DNA of 30,783 nucleotides from CAZXIY01 sp964640935 (GTDB lineage Archaea > Thermoplasmatota > Thermoplasmata > Methanomassiliicoccales > Methanomethylophilaceae): contig CAZXIY010000005.1 in NCBI GenBank assembly GCA_964640935.1, positions 1 through 30,783 on the forward strand, in the 5' to 3' direction. Below the pieces are notes generated by a model that was not told where the DNA came from, did not search any database, and saw only the letters and a list, made by a program, of their open reading frames with translations. Shown here piece by piece: positions 24,421-30,783 of the stretch (within the stretch, counting starts at the first letter, position 1; every line of letters starts with the position of its first letter). The translations under genes were made by a program, and so were the position numbers.

Positions 24421-24858
24421 ATGAAGATCTACTATGCCGGTCCGCTGTTCTGTCAGGCCGAATTGGAATTCAACGAGAAGGTGGCAGCGATGCTGAGAGA
24501 GAAAGGATATGAGGTATTCCTTCCGCAAGAGGGACCCGACATAAGAGGTCTGATGTCCGATCCGTCCACCGACAAACGCAAGGTCATGCGCGGATTCTTC
24601 GCCGATGATCTGAGGCAGATCGATTCATCCGATGTGTTCCTTTTCATAATGGACGGCAGGGTACCGGACGAGGGGGCATGCTTCGAACTAGGTTACGCAT
24701 ACGCCAAAGGGAAACCGTGCTTCGCCCTGAAGACCGATGTGAGAGAATCCGAATACGGCACGGACAATGCGATGCTGGTCGGGTCGTTGGACGGCAGAAT
24801 GTATGCAGATATCCCTTCGCTCCTTTTCGCGATTTCGACGATGAACCGAAAAACGTAA
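24421..24858 (+). CDS. Nucleoside 2-deoxyribosyltransferase-like protein
   Basis: The 145-residue protein starts MKIYYAGPLF, the substrate-loop signature of the family, and carries the catalytic stretch DGRVPDEGACFELGYAYAKGKP with its Glu nucleophile, plus SSDVFLFIMDG. Such enzymes exchange or hydrolyse the glycosidic bond of deoxynucleosides, serving salvage or nucleotide housecleaning. A TATA-like AATAGTTTTAG about 26 bases upstream predicts a leaderless message. Confidence 0.88.
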   Translation: MKIYYAGPLFCQAELEFNEKVAAMLREKGYEVFLPQEGPDIRGLMSDPSTDKRKVMRGFFADDLRQIDSSDVFLFIMDGRVPDEGACFELGYAYAKGKPCFALKTDVRESEYGTDNAMLVGSLDGRMYADIPSLLFAISTMNRKT

Positions 24859-24863
24859 TATAT
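24855..24863 (+). promoter_or_regulatory. TATA-like box for the DUF2188 gene
   Basis: GTAATATAT overlaps the stop of the previous gene and is centred about 27 bases before the ATG at 24886. This favours that ATG over the one at 24871. Confidence 0.45.
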
Positions 24864-24885
24864 CATTTAGATGCATTCTTTTACC

Positions 24886-25155
24886 ATGGCAGCGGAAAAG
24901 GCAACCAAGGTCAAGGAGAGTTCAGCAGAGACAGACAGCAAGACGGCCGCGGCGAAGAAACCCGCACCTAAGAGACAGTTCGTATCACCTCACCCCGACG
25001 GAGGGTGGCAGGTCAAGGTGGAAGGCGGCAAGAAGGCGACCAAGCGCTTCGACACGAAGGCAGAGGCGGAGAAATTCGCCAAGGAGATCGCCGCCAATCA
25101 GGGTTCGTCCGTGATGCGTCAGAAGAAGGACGGAAAGCTTCAGAAGAAGCGTTGA
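24886..25155 (+). CDS. DUF2188 domain protein
   Basis: The 89-residue basic protein has a charged, lysine- and alanine-rich head (about residues 1-30). A DUF2188 domain follows: FVSPHPDGGWQVKVEGGKK then FDTKAEAEKFAKEIAANQGS and a final KKDGKLQKKR. DUF2188 is a short domain of unknown function related in shape to phage or plasmid DNA-binding modules; the lysine-rich ends suggest nucleic acid contact. The start at 24886 is preferred because of the TATA spacing; an ATG at 24871 would add five residues. Confidence 0.85.
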   Translation: MAAEKATKVKESSAETDSKTAAAKKPAPKRQFVSPHPDGGWQVKVEGGKKATKRFDTKAEAEKFAKEIAANQGSSVMRQKKDGKLQKKR

Positions 25156-25169
25156 CTGGGTCTGGACGA

Positions 25170-25195
25170 CGGCCTTACCTGTTCGGGCAAGGCCG
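25170..25195 (+). terminator. Hairpin downstream of the DUF2188 gene
   Basis: CGGCCTT (25170-25176) pairs with AAGGCCG (25189-25195). Two further pairs form inside after one mismatch. It begins 14 bases after the stop, with no long T-run, so termination is plausible but unproved. Confidence 0.35.
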
Positions 25196-25421
25196 CCGTT
25201 CCTCGTCAGATATGTTAATATATCCGTCAGAATTAATACGGAACAGACCTAAGACGTCACAGTCAAGGGTCTTAATGGCGAATCACGCTGTTGGATCATC
25301 ATTTCCCCCCAATTAAAAACGATGGACAATTACGATCATGCCTTGCGGTATCTTCGTGGGCGGTTCGCCATTATAACTTCCGCTGAGAATTTTATATCAA
25401 TACAGCATAATGCGGGACATC
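25196..25421. other. AT-rich spacer before HMG-CoA reductase
   Basis: No gene was recognised in this stretch. It holds a near-palindrome GATATGTTAATATATC (about 25208-25223), a small TCCGT/ACGGA pair, a run of six or more C around 25305-25311 followed by AATTAAAAA, and at its end the HMG-CoA reductase promoter. Whether a small RNA lies here cannot be judged. Confidence 0.3.
25391..25397 (+). promoter_or_regulatory. TATA-like box for HMG-CoA reductase
   Basis: TTTATAT, centred about 28 bases before the ATG at 25422, so a leaderless transcript starting at that ATG is likely. Confidence 0.5.
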
Positions 25422-26576
25422 ATGGCGGACCATAGCGGCTTGAAGAACAGGGGGCACGAACGTGCGGATGTGGATGAGCGCAGGGCTGCGGTCGAAGGGC
25501 TGACCGAGAGCGATCTCTCTGCGGTCGGCGATTATACATTCGATCCTTTGCTGGCCTCTAAGAACATAGAGAATATGATAGGCGTCACGCAGATCCCTCT
25601 CGGGTTCGCAGGCCCGGTGGTCGTGAACGGCGATTACGCTCACGGACCGTACATAGTTCCGATGGCCACTACAGAAGGTGCTCTGTTGGCATCCGTTTCC
25701 AGGGGCATGTCCGTTATTTCCGAATCGGGAGGTTCGAGGGTCAAGGTCTTCGATGATGCCATGACCAGGGCCCCGGTGTTCCGCACTGAGGGCATTGACC
25801 ACTCCACCCGCGTCATCAGGTGGATATCCGAGAACACCGGATCAATAGAGCAGGCTGTGTCGGAGACAACGAAGCACGGGAAATTGCTCGAGATCGAGGT
25901 GTTCCCCAACGGACGCAGTCTCTATCTCAGGTTCTCTTACAGTACCGGCGACGCCATGGGGATGAACATGGCGACCATAGCCACGGAGGCCGTCTGTAGG
26001 CTCATAGAGAAGGAGACGGGTGCGGTCATGGTATCTGTTTCCGGCAACATGTGCACGGACAAGAAACCCGCCGCGATCAACTTCATCCGCGGACGCGGGA
26101 AATGCGTCATAGCGGAGGCGACGATACCGTCGGGTATCGTCGAGACGAAGCTTCACACAAACGTGGAATCGATCGTCGATACGAACACGAGGAAGAATCT
26201 CGTCGGAAGCGCCATGGCAGGCAGTTTCGGATTCAACGCCCATGCCGCGAACATGGTCGCCGCACTCTACATAGCGACCGGGCAGGATCCGGCTCAGGTA
26301 GTTGAGGCCAGTACCTGCATCACCACGTGCGAGAACGTCGGCGGGGACCTCTACATCGCGGTCAGGATGCCGTCCGTCGAGATCGGAACGGTCGGCGGCG
26401 GAACCAGACTTCCGTCGCAGTCGGCGGCCCTGAAGATGATCGACTGTCTCGGAGAAGGGAAGGCCCTGAAGTTCGCGGAGATAGTGGCCGTTACCGTCCT
26501 CGCAGGCGAGCTTTCTACGCTCGGGGCGCAGGCGGCAGGTCAGTTGGGCAAGGCACACAAAGAGCTCGGGCGCTGA
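25422..26576 (+). CDS. hmgA: Class I HMG-CoA reductase
   Basis: The 384-residue enzyme makes mevalonate from HMG-CoA with NADPH, the committing step to archaeal isoprenoid lipids. It has the class I motifs ENMIGVTQIPLGFAGP, ATTEGALLASVSRG (catalytic Glu), STGDAMGMNM, DKKPAAINF (catalytic Lys), ATGQDPAQ (Asp) and GTVGGGTRLPSQ, with the final His in GKAHKELGR. There is no membrane anchor, as is usual in archaea. The in-frame ATG at 25410 would add four residues; the TATA position favours 25422. Confidence 0.95.
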   Translation: MADHSGLKNRGHERADVDERRAAVEGLTESDLSAVGDYTFDPLLASKNIENMIGVTQIPLGFAGPVVVNGDYAHGPYIVPMATTEGALLASVSRGMSVISESGGSRVKVFDDAMTRAPVFRTEGIDHSTRVIRWISENTGSIEQAVSETTKHGKLLEIEVFPNGRSLYLRFSYSTGDAMGMNMATIATEAVCRLIEKETGAVMVSVSGNMCTDKKPAAINFIRGRGKCVIAEATIPSGIVETKLHTNVESIVDTNTRKNLVGSAMAGSFGFNAHAANMVAALYIATGQDPAQVVEASTCITTCENVGGDLYIAVRMPSVEIGTVGGGTRLPSQSAALKMIDCLGEGKALKFAEIVAVTVLAGELSTLGAQAAGQLGKAHKELGR

Positions 26577-26616
26577 CGGGGAAACTCCTTAATACGTCCC
26601 GCACATACAACAGCCG

Positions 26617-28275
26617 ATGCCTGTTATCAATTTCGAATATCACGATCTATGTTCGATGCTGGGGGAAGAGGTCCCCCGCGGAACGCTCCTCGAAAGAATC
26701 CCCATGATCGGCGCCGATATGCACGGTACCGAAGGAGAGGTGGACGACATGGTCGTCGAATTCTTCCCGGACCGTCCGGATCTGTATTCGGTAGAAGGTC
26801 TCGCCAGGGCGATGAGGGCATTCCTCGACATAGAGCCCGGTATGAAGGAGTACGAGGTCTTTGACAGCGACATCGATGTGTTCGTCGACAGCAGCGTGAA
26901 GCCGATCAGGCCGTTCTTCCGCTGTGCGGTCATCAAGGATATCGACATAGACGATACGCTCCTCAAATCCATAATGGAAGCTCAGGAGAAGCTCCACATA
27001 ACAATAGGCAGGAAGAGATCCAAGCTCGCCATCGGCGTTCACGACCTCGACAAGGTGATACCGCCGTTCACATACAAGGCGGTCGGTCCGCATGATATTA
27101 AATTCGTACCTCTCGCCAAGACGGAGGAATGGGATCTGGACGAGATCCTCTCCAAACACGAGAAAGGCATAGGATACGCCCATCTCCTGAAAGGCATGTC
27201 CAAATATCCGATAATAACGGATACCGACGGGAAGGTCCTTTCATTCCCGCCGATAATCAACGGTGCTCTCACCGCGGTGACAACGAACACCAGGAACCTT
27301 TTCATCGATGTCACGGGCAACGATCTGAAAGCGGTCAAAGGCGCTCTCGACATTCTCACGACATCCATGGCGGAACGCGGCGGAACGATAATGTCCGTCA
27401 TAATGCACGACGACGGTGAGACATTCAGATCCCCGGATCTTTCGCCTTCAAGCTGGCAGTTCTCGCTGAAGGAATGCGAGAAGTTCCTCGGCGTGAAGAT
27501 AGGCAAGAAAGGCGTCGTCGAAGCTTTACGCAGGATGGAGCTTGACGCAATAGCGGATGGCGATACTGTACATGTCGAGATACCGTCGACAAGGCTCGAT
27601 ATGATGCATGTGGTGGATATCTACGAGGACGTCGCAATCGGATACGGATTCGAGAAATTCGGAAGCAAGCATCCCGTGACGCAGACATCCGGCAGACTCT
27701 GGGATGTGACCGCGTATTCGGAGAAGATCCGCGATCTCATGATCGGACTCGGGTTCACCGAGGCGGTCACGCTGACACTCAGCTCCGAGAAGGACGAGTT
27801 CGAATCATCCGGTCTTCCGGTGAAGGACGTCGTGACAGTTCTTAATCCGATAACAGAGGACCATACATGTCTCAGGGCATCGCTCTTTCCGAGCTTGATG
27901 AGACTTCTGAGGCGCAACAAGCATCGCGATCTTCCGCAGAGGCTCTTCGAGGTGAGCGACGTCATATGCGACATCAAGAAACAGCGCCGCCTCTGTGCAG
28001 TGGAGATGAACTCGAAGACATCGTTCACCGAAGCGAAGTCGTACACCGAAGCGGTCCTCAGGGAGCTCGGAGTGGAATACACGCTCAGACCCTGCGACTA
28101 TAAGACGTTCATAGAGGGCAGGGGTGCCGAAGTGCTCGTTGACGGGAACGTCATCGGTTATTTCGGAGAGGTGTCCCCGGTCGTCATCACGGATTTCGAG
28201 ATAACGCACCCGGTCATGATGCTGGAGATCATACTTCAGCCGCTGATCGAGAGGTCCGCCGGGAGTCTGTTCTGA
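26617..28275 (+). CDS. pheT: Phenylalanine-tRNA ligase beta subunit
   Basis: The 552-residue archaeal/eukaryotic-type beta subunit pairs with PheS to charge tRNA-Phe. It starts MPVINFEYHDLCSMLG, has a B3/4 domain in the first half (FPDRPDLYSVEGLARAMRAF onward), the B5 DNA-binding-like domain (VEIPSTRLDMMHVVDIYEDVAI) and a catalytic-like C-terminal core with ILNPITEDHTCLRASLFPSLM-type sequence. The bacterial tRNA-binding and FDX-ACB ends are absent, as expected. A TATA-like TTAATACG about 26 bases upstream fits a leaderless start. PheS is not in the window. Confidence 0.94.
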   Translation: MPVINFEYHDLCSMLGEEVPRGTLLERIPMIGADMHGTEGEVDDMVVEFFPDRPDLYSVEGLARAMRAFLDIEPGMKEYEVFDSDIDVFVDSSVKPIRPFFRCAVIKDIDIDDTLLKSIMEAQEKLHITIGRKRSKLAIGVHDLDKVIPPFTYKAVGPHDIKFVPLAKTEEWDLDEILSKHEKGIGYAHLLKGMSKYPIITDTDGKVLSFPPIINGALTAVTTNTRNLFIDVTGNDLKAVKGALDILTTSMAERGGTIMSVIMHDDGETFRSPDLSPSSWQFSLKECEKFLGVKIGKKGVVEALRRMELDAIADGDTVHVEIPSTRLDMMHVVDIYEDVAIGYGFEKFGSKHPVTQTSGRLWDVTAYSEKIRDLMIGLGFTEAVTLTLSSEKDEFESSGLPVKDVVTVLNPITEDHTCLRASLFPSLMRLLRRNKHRDLPQRLFEVSDVICDIKKQRRLCAVEMNSKTSFTEAKSYTEAVLRELGVEYTLRPCDYKTFIEGRGAEVLVDGNVIGYFGEVSPVVITDFEITHPVMMLEIILQPLIERSAGSLF

Positions 28276-28276
28276 G

Positions 28277-28723
28277 ATGGAATGCGGGGACGAGATTCCC
28301 GAATTCGGATTGCCGGACGAGAACGGCGATACGTTCAGGTCCGGTCTTCTCCGCGGCATAAGGTACATCCTTTACATCTATCCGTCCGATACAGATCGGG
28401 ACAGCGTTTCGGAGGCTGTCGACCTCAACGGTCTGTATCCGAGGCTGATGATACGGAACATCCCCGTTCTCGGGATAAGTCCGGACAGCAGAGAATCGCA
28501 TGCGAAATTAATGATCTCGAACGGTCTGAAGATAAAGCTCCTCTCTGACGCCGGCCATTCGGCGATATCCCTGCTTGGGGCATGGGACGATGCGGTCGGA
28601 CAGGCCGTCAGAACGACATTCATCGTTGGAAAGGATGGTAAGATCGAGGCCGTCTGGCACAATGTGAATACCGAAGGACATGCTGACCAAGTGTATGCTA
28701 CAATCAGGTCATTGTCCAAGTGA
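28277..28723 (+). CDS. Bcp-type peroxiredoxin fold lacking the peroxidatic cysteine
   Basis: The 148-residue thioredoxin-fold protein aligns along its length with Bcp/PrxQ peroxiredoxins: GDEIPEFGLPDENGDTF at the start, VLGISPDSRESHAKLM, LLSDAGH, and VRTTFIVGKDGKIEAVW with the conserved Arg. The active-site stretch normally read as YPKDDTPGCTxEAC is YPSDTDRDSVSEAV here, so both peroxidatic and resolving cysteines are replaced. The only Cys is Cys3. It therefore should not act as a classical peroxidase. It starts two bases after the pheT stop, and its end overlaps the convergent etfA by 15 bases. Confidence 0.88.
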   Translation: MECGDEIPEFGLPDENGDTFRSGLLRGIRYILYIYPSDTDRDSVSEAVDLNGLYPRLMIRNIPVLGISPDSRESHAKLMISNGLKIKLLSDAGHSAISLLGAWDDAVGQAVRTTFIVGKDGKIEAVWHNVNTEGHADQVYATIRSLSK

Positions 28724-29806
28724 TCTGAGTTTTTCGTCCATCTTTCTGAGGATCTCGGAAGCATCACCTATTATGCTCTCGTCGGCGATATCGTGTATCG
28801 GAGCATTCGGATCGCTGTTCACCGCAATGATCTTTTTCGCATGTATGCCGGCGAGATGCTGCACCGACCCCGAGATCCCGAATGCGAAGTAGACGTCCGG
28901 CGATACGTTCCTTCCGGATTGCCCGACCTGTCTTCTGGCACTTAACCACCCTTTCTCCACCAGCACACGCGAGCATGATACCTTTCCGCCGAGCTTCGAT
29001 GCCACATCCTCGGCGACATCTACCATTTTCCTGTCCTTGATGCCGTTGCCGAGGGATATCAGGATCTTTGCGTCAGATATGTCGTCACTGTCATCGTCGG
29101 TGACCTCCGATACGATATTCTTGAGCATCTTGGGTGTGAACGGACGGTTGATCGCCGTCCCTTTCCTGCCAACTATAGGTTCAGGTGTGCGGAACGTTCC
29201 CGGACGGATAGTGGCCATCTGAGGGAACGTGTCGCAGACGATGGTGGCAAGTATGTTCCCGCCGAGGGCAGGTCTTGTCATGATAAGCCTGTCGTCCTTC
29301 ATCGACAGTTCAGTACAATCTGCAGTCAGCCCGGTCTGAAGCATGGCCGCGGTGAGAGGAGCGACCTCTCTTCCGCATACTGTGCCAGCAATAAGGATAT
29401 TGGCTGGTTTCAATCTATCAGAGAGATCCGCGAGGCACTCTGCGTAAGCCTCCGGATTGTATATGCAGAGGTCTTTGTTCCTGATGTGGTAGACTGTATC
29501 CGCCCCGTAGGAGAAAAGAACATCGTATATCGGTTTGATATCCGAATCTCCTAAGATCATAATGAATATCCTATCATCCGAAAGCTCCTTGGCCTTGCCC
29601 ATTATCTCGGGCACCGCAGGATCCAACTCGATACGTCCGTTAACGGTTCTCGTTTCAGCCCATATGAGTGTTCCGAGACCGACATCGCGATTGATATCGT
29701 ATTGTGCCAGCATACCTGGCGGAAGCCTGTCCTCGGAACAATTGCCGGAAGAACAGCTGCCAGATGAACAACTTCCGGACGAGCATGAACTGCCTGTGCC
29801 GCTCAT
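28709..29806 (-). CDS. etfA: Electron transfer flavoprotein alpha subunit with cysteine-repeat head
   Basis: The 365-residue EtfA has the FAD domain with GRNVSPDVYFAFGISGSVQHLAG and IHAKKIIAVNSDPNAPI near the C-terminus. Before the usual start lies an unusual head, CSSGSCSSGSCSSGNC, placing cysteines at 8, 13, 18 and 23. The start is supported by ATGA overlap with the etfB stop, so the head is probably translated. With etfB and an FAD-linked oxidase upstream it resembles Etf-coupled 2-hydroxyacid dehydrogenase complexes, some of which bifurcate electrons. Confidence 0.93.
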   Translation of the reverse strand: MSGTGSSCSSGSCSSGSCSSGNCSEDRLPPGMLAQYDINRDVGLGTLIWAETRTVNGRIELDPAVPEIMGKAKELSDDRIFIMILGDSDIKPIYDVLFSYGADTVYHIRNKDLCIYNPEAYAECLADLSDRLKPANILIAGTVCGREVAPLTAAMLQTGLTADCTELSMKDDRLIMTRPALGGNILATIVCDTFPQMATIRPGTFRTPEPIVGRKGTAINRPFTPKMLKNIVSEVTDDDSDDISDAKILISLGNGIKDRKMVDVAEDVASKLGGKVSCSRVLVEKGWLSARRQVGQSGRNVSPDVYFAFGISGSVQHLAGIHAKKIIAVNSDPNAPIHDIADESIIGDASEILRKMDEKLRSLGQ

Positions 29807-30576
29807 TCTATCGCCTCGTTGATGATATGTTCGGCGGCAGCAGATGCATCTGTACCGTCGATGACCGAATGATCTCTTTTGACAGGCATTGGTGTTGAAA
29901 CGGCCGTGACCTTCGTATGGGATCCCTTTGATCCGACCGAATAGAGTCCCAGTCCGAGATCGACCCTTCCGACCACGTTCACCGGTCTCTCTCTTGCTTT
30001 CAGGTAGTCGCTGATGCTCGGGAGCCCTTCGCTCTCGATCGGCCCTCTCGATACGGATATCACGGACGGACGGTCGAGCCTTATGACACGTCTCCTTTCG
30101 TTGTAATTCTGATGGACGAAAAGGGCACCGTCCTTGAATTCGAAGTCTGTAACGTAACTGGCCAATTCACGACCCAAAAGGATCGATAATTCGGCAGGGA
30201 CCTGGCCGGTGTCGCCGTCCGCGGCCTGCATTCCGCAGAACACGATATCGCAGGGGTTCTTATTCACGAATTCAGCGAGGGTACGTGCGGTGGCCCAGGT
30301 GTCCGATCCCGCGAACGCATTGTCGCAGAGCAGATAGGCATCGTCCGCCCCGTATTCCAGACATCTGATCAGTGCAGATTCTGCCTGCTGCGGCCCCATT
30401 GTGGCAGCAGTCACCGTTCCTCCGACGGAATCCCTCATTCTTACCGCCATCTTCAAGGCGAAGAAACTGAACGGATCGAGCATGGACGGGACGCCTTCTC
30501 TGTGCAGGGTCCCGTCCTCGTCTATCTCTATGAGCGATGTATCTGGGACCTGTTTCACGAATACCGTTATCTTCAT
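29803..30576 (-). CDS. etfB: Electron transfer flavoprotein beta subunit
   Basis: The 257-residue EtfB shows the family signature of MKITVFVKQVPDTS, NPFD/DPFSFFALKMAVRMRD, TMGPQQAESALIRCLEYGADDAYLL and GMQAADGDTGQVPAELSILLG. It binds the second nucleotide or flavin and pairs with EtfA to carry electrons from a dehydrogenase. Both ends overlap neighbours by four bases (ATGA), so the three genes are translationally coupled. Which hydride donor it serves depends on the partial oxidase gene. Confidence 0.95.
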   Translation of the reverse strand: MKITVFVKQVPDTSLIEIDEDGTLHREGVPSMLDPFSFFALKMAVRMRDSVGGTVTAATMGPQQAESALIRCLEYGADDAYLLCDNAFAGSDTWATARTLAEFVNKNPCDIVFCGMQAADGDTGQVPAELSILLGRELASYVTDFEFKDGALFVHQNYNERRRVIRLDRPSVISVSRGPIESEGLPSISDYLKARERPVNVVGRVDLGLGLYSVGSKGSHTKVTAVSTPMPVKRDHSVIDGTDASAAAEHIINEAIE

Positions 30577-30783
30577 TCTATCACGACCATGTCGCCGCGG
30601 TTGAATATCAGGTGCGGATCCATTCTCATCTTGAGGGCCACTATCTCCCTTACTCCTTTTTCGCCATACATCATTCCGATGTACCCGGTCTTGATCTTTC
30701 CGATGCCGTGTTCTGCCGACGGGGAGCCTCCGAGCTCGATCGCCTTTTTCGCGAACAGAACGTTGACGGATCTGGCCTTCTCG
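30573..30783 (-). CDS. FAD-linked oxidase (GlcD type), C-terminal fragment
   Basis: The minus strand gives the last 69 or so residues of a glycolate oxidase subunit GlcD or D-lactate dehydrogenase-type protein; the rest lies beyond the right edge. GGSPSAEHGIGKIKTGYI matches the conserved HGxG-containing motif of the FAD-oxidase C-terminal domain, and the end reads KMRMDPHLIFNRGDMV, typical for the family (LDPxxIlNPGK). Its stop overlaps the etfB start. It is probably the substrate-oxidising subunit for the Etf pair. Confidence 0.88.
   Translation of the reverse strand, partial: EKARSVNVLFAKKAIELGGSPSAEHGIGKIKTGYIGMMYGEKGVREIVALKMRMDPHLIFNRGDMVVIE

Noticed and set aside
1..30783. Pyrrolysine (in-frame TAG) genes
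   Set aside because: No pair of adjacent open frames separated only by TAG with matching family was found, and all gaps between genes are short.
1..30783. CRISPR arrays, insertion sequences, tRNA and rRNA genes
   Set aside because: No regular direct repeats with spacers, no transposase motifs and no cloverleaf-like conserved segments were seen by eye; a covariance search could still find an unusual RNA.

Overview
The window is archaeal. It carries a proteasome beta subunit with a short propeptide, the KH/beta-CASP ribonuclease FttA (aCPSF1) next to it, a class I HMG-CoA reductase, an archaeal-length PheT, a cofactor-independent phosphoglycerate mutase (apgM) and an archaeal type IV pilus-like ATPase with its membrane platform. 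Many genes have a TATA-like box about 25 to 30 bases before the start codon, as in leaderless archaeal transcripts. All 35 stop codons visible in the window are TGA (27) or TAA (8), and none is TAG. That bias, the moderate GC content and the gene families suggest Thermoplasmatota, most likely a host-associated pyrrolysine-using methanogen of the Methanomassiliicoccales. No methanogenesis or pyrrolysine gene lies in the window, so the lineage is an inference.

Layout. Positions 1-3914 (minus): a tight run of phenylacetate-CoA ligase family enzyme, tandem-ACT protein, SelB-like protein without a GTPase site and YeiH-type exporter, followed by the start of a second ligase paralogue with its own promoter. 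Positions 4084-8355: small single genes (a HEPN-like protein, a Cdd1-type helix-hairpin-helix protein, a methyltransferase, a membrane zinc ribbon, a YkgJ-type cysteine cluster protein, an alpha/beta hydrolase, a GNAT-YoaP protein). Positions 8479-12529 (plus): a compact operon of HTH-cupin regulator, acyl-CoA synthetase, iron-sulfur flavoprotein and apgM. Positions 12530-19842: a type IV pilus-like locus split by a U32 peptidase gene. Two pilin-like genes run leftward, and a four-CxxC protein, the ATPase, the TadC/GspF-like platform and a DUF2085 membrane protein run rightward.

Positions 20118-22716: psmB and fttA. Positions 22742-24362 (minus): a very cysteine-rich small protein, rubrerythrin and a TPR protein. 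Positions 24421-28723 (plus): nucleoside 2-deoxyribosyltransferase-like protein, DUF2188 protein, HMG-CoA reductase, PheT and a peroxiredoxin-fold protein lacking its catalytic cysteine. Positions 28709-30783 (minus): an overlapping operon of FAD-linked oxidase (partial), etfB and etfA, whose EtfA has an added cysteine-repeat head.

The most interesting signal that is not a gene is a 16-base element, matching at 15 positions, placed at the same distance from the TATA box in front of both halves of the split pilus locus. It suggests a shared regulator. No gene-free stretch exceeds about 300 bases. No rRNA, tRNA, CRISPR array or insertion sequence was recognised.
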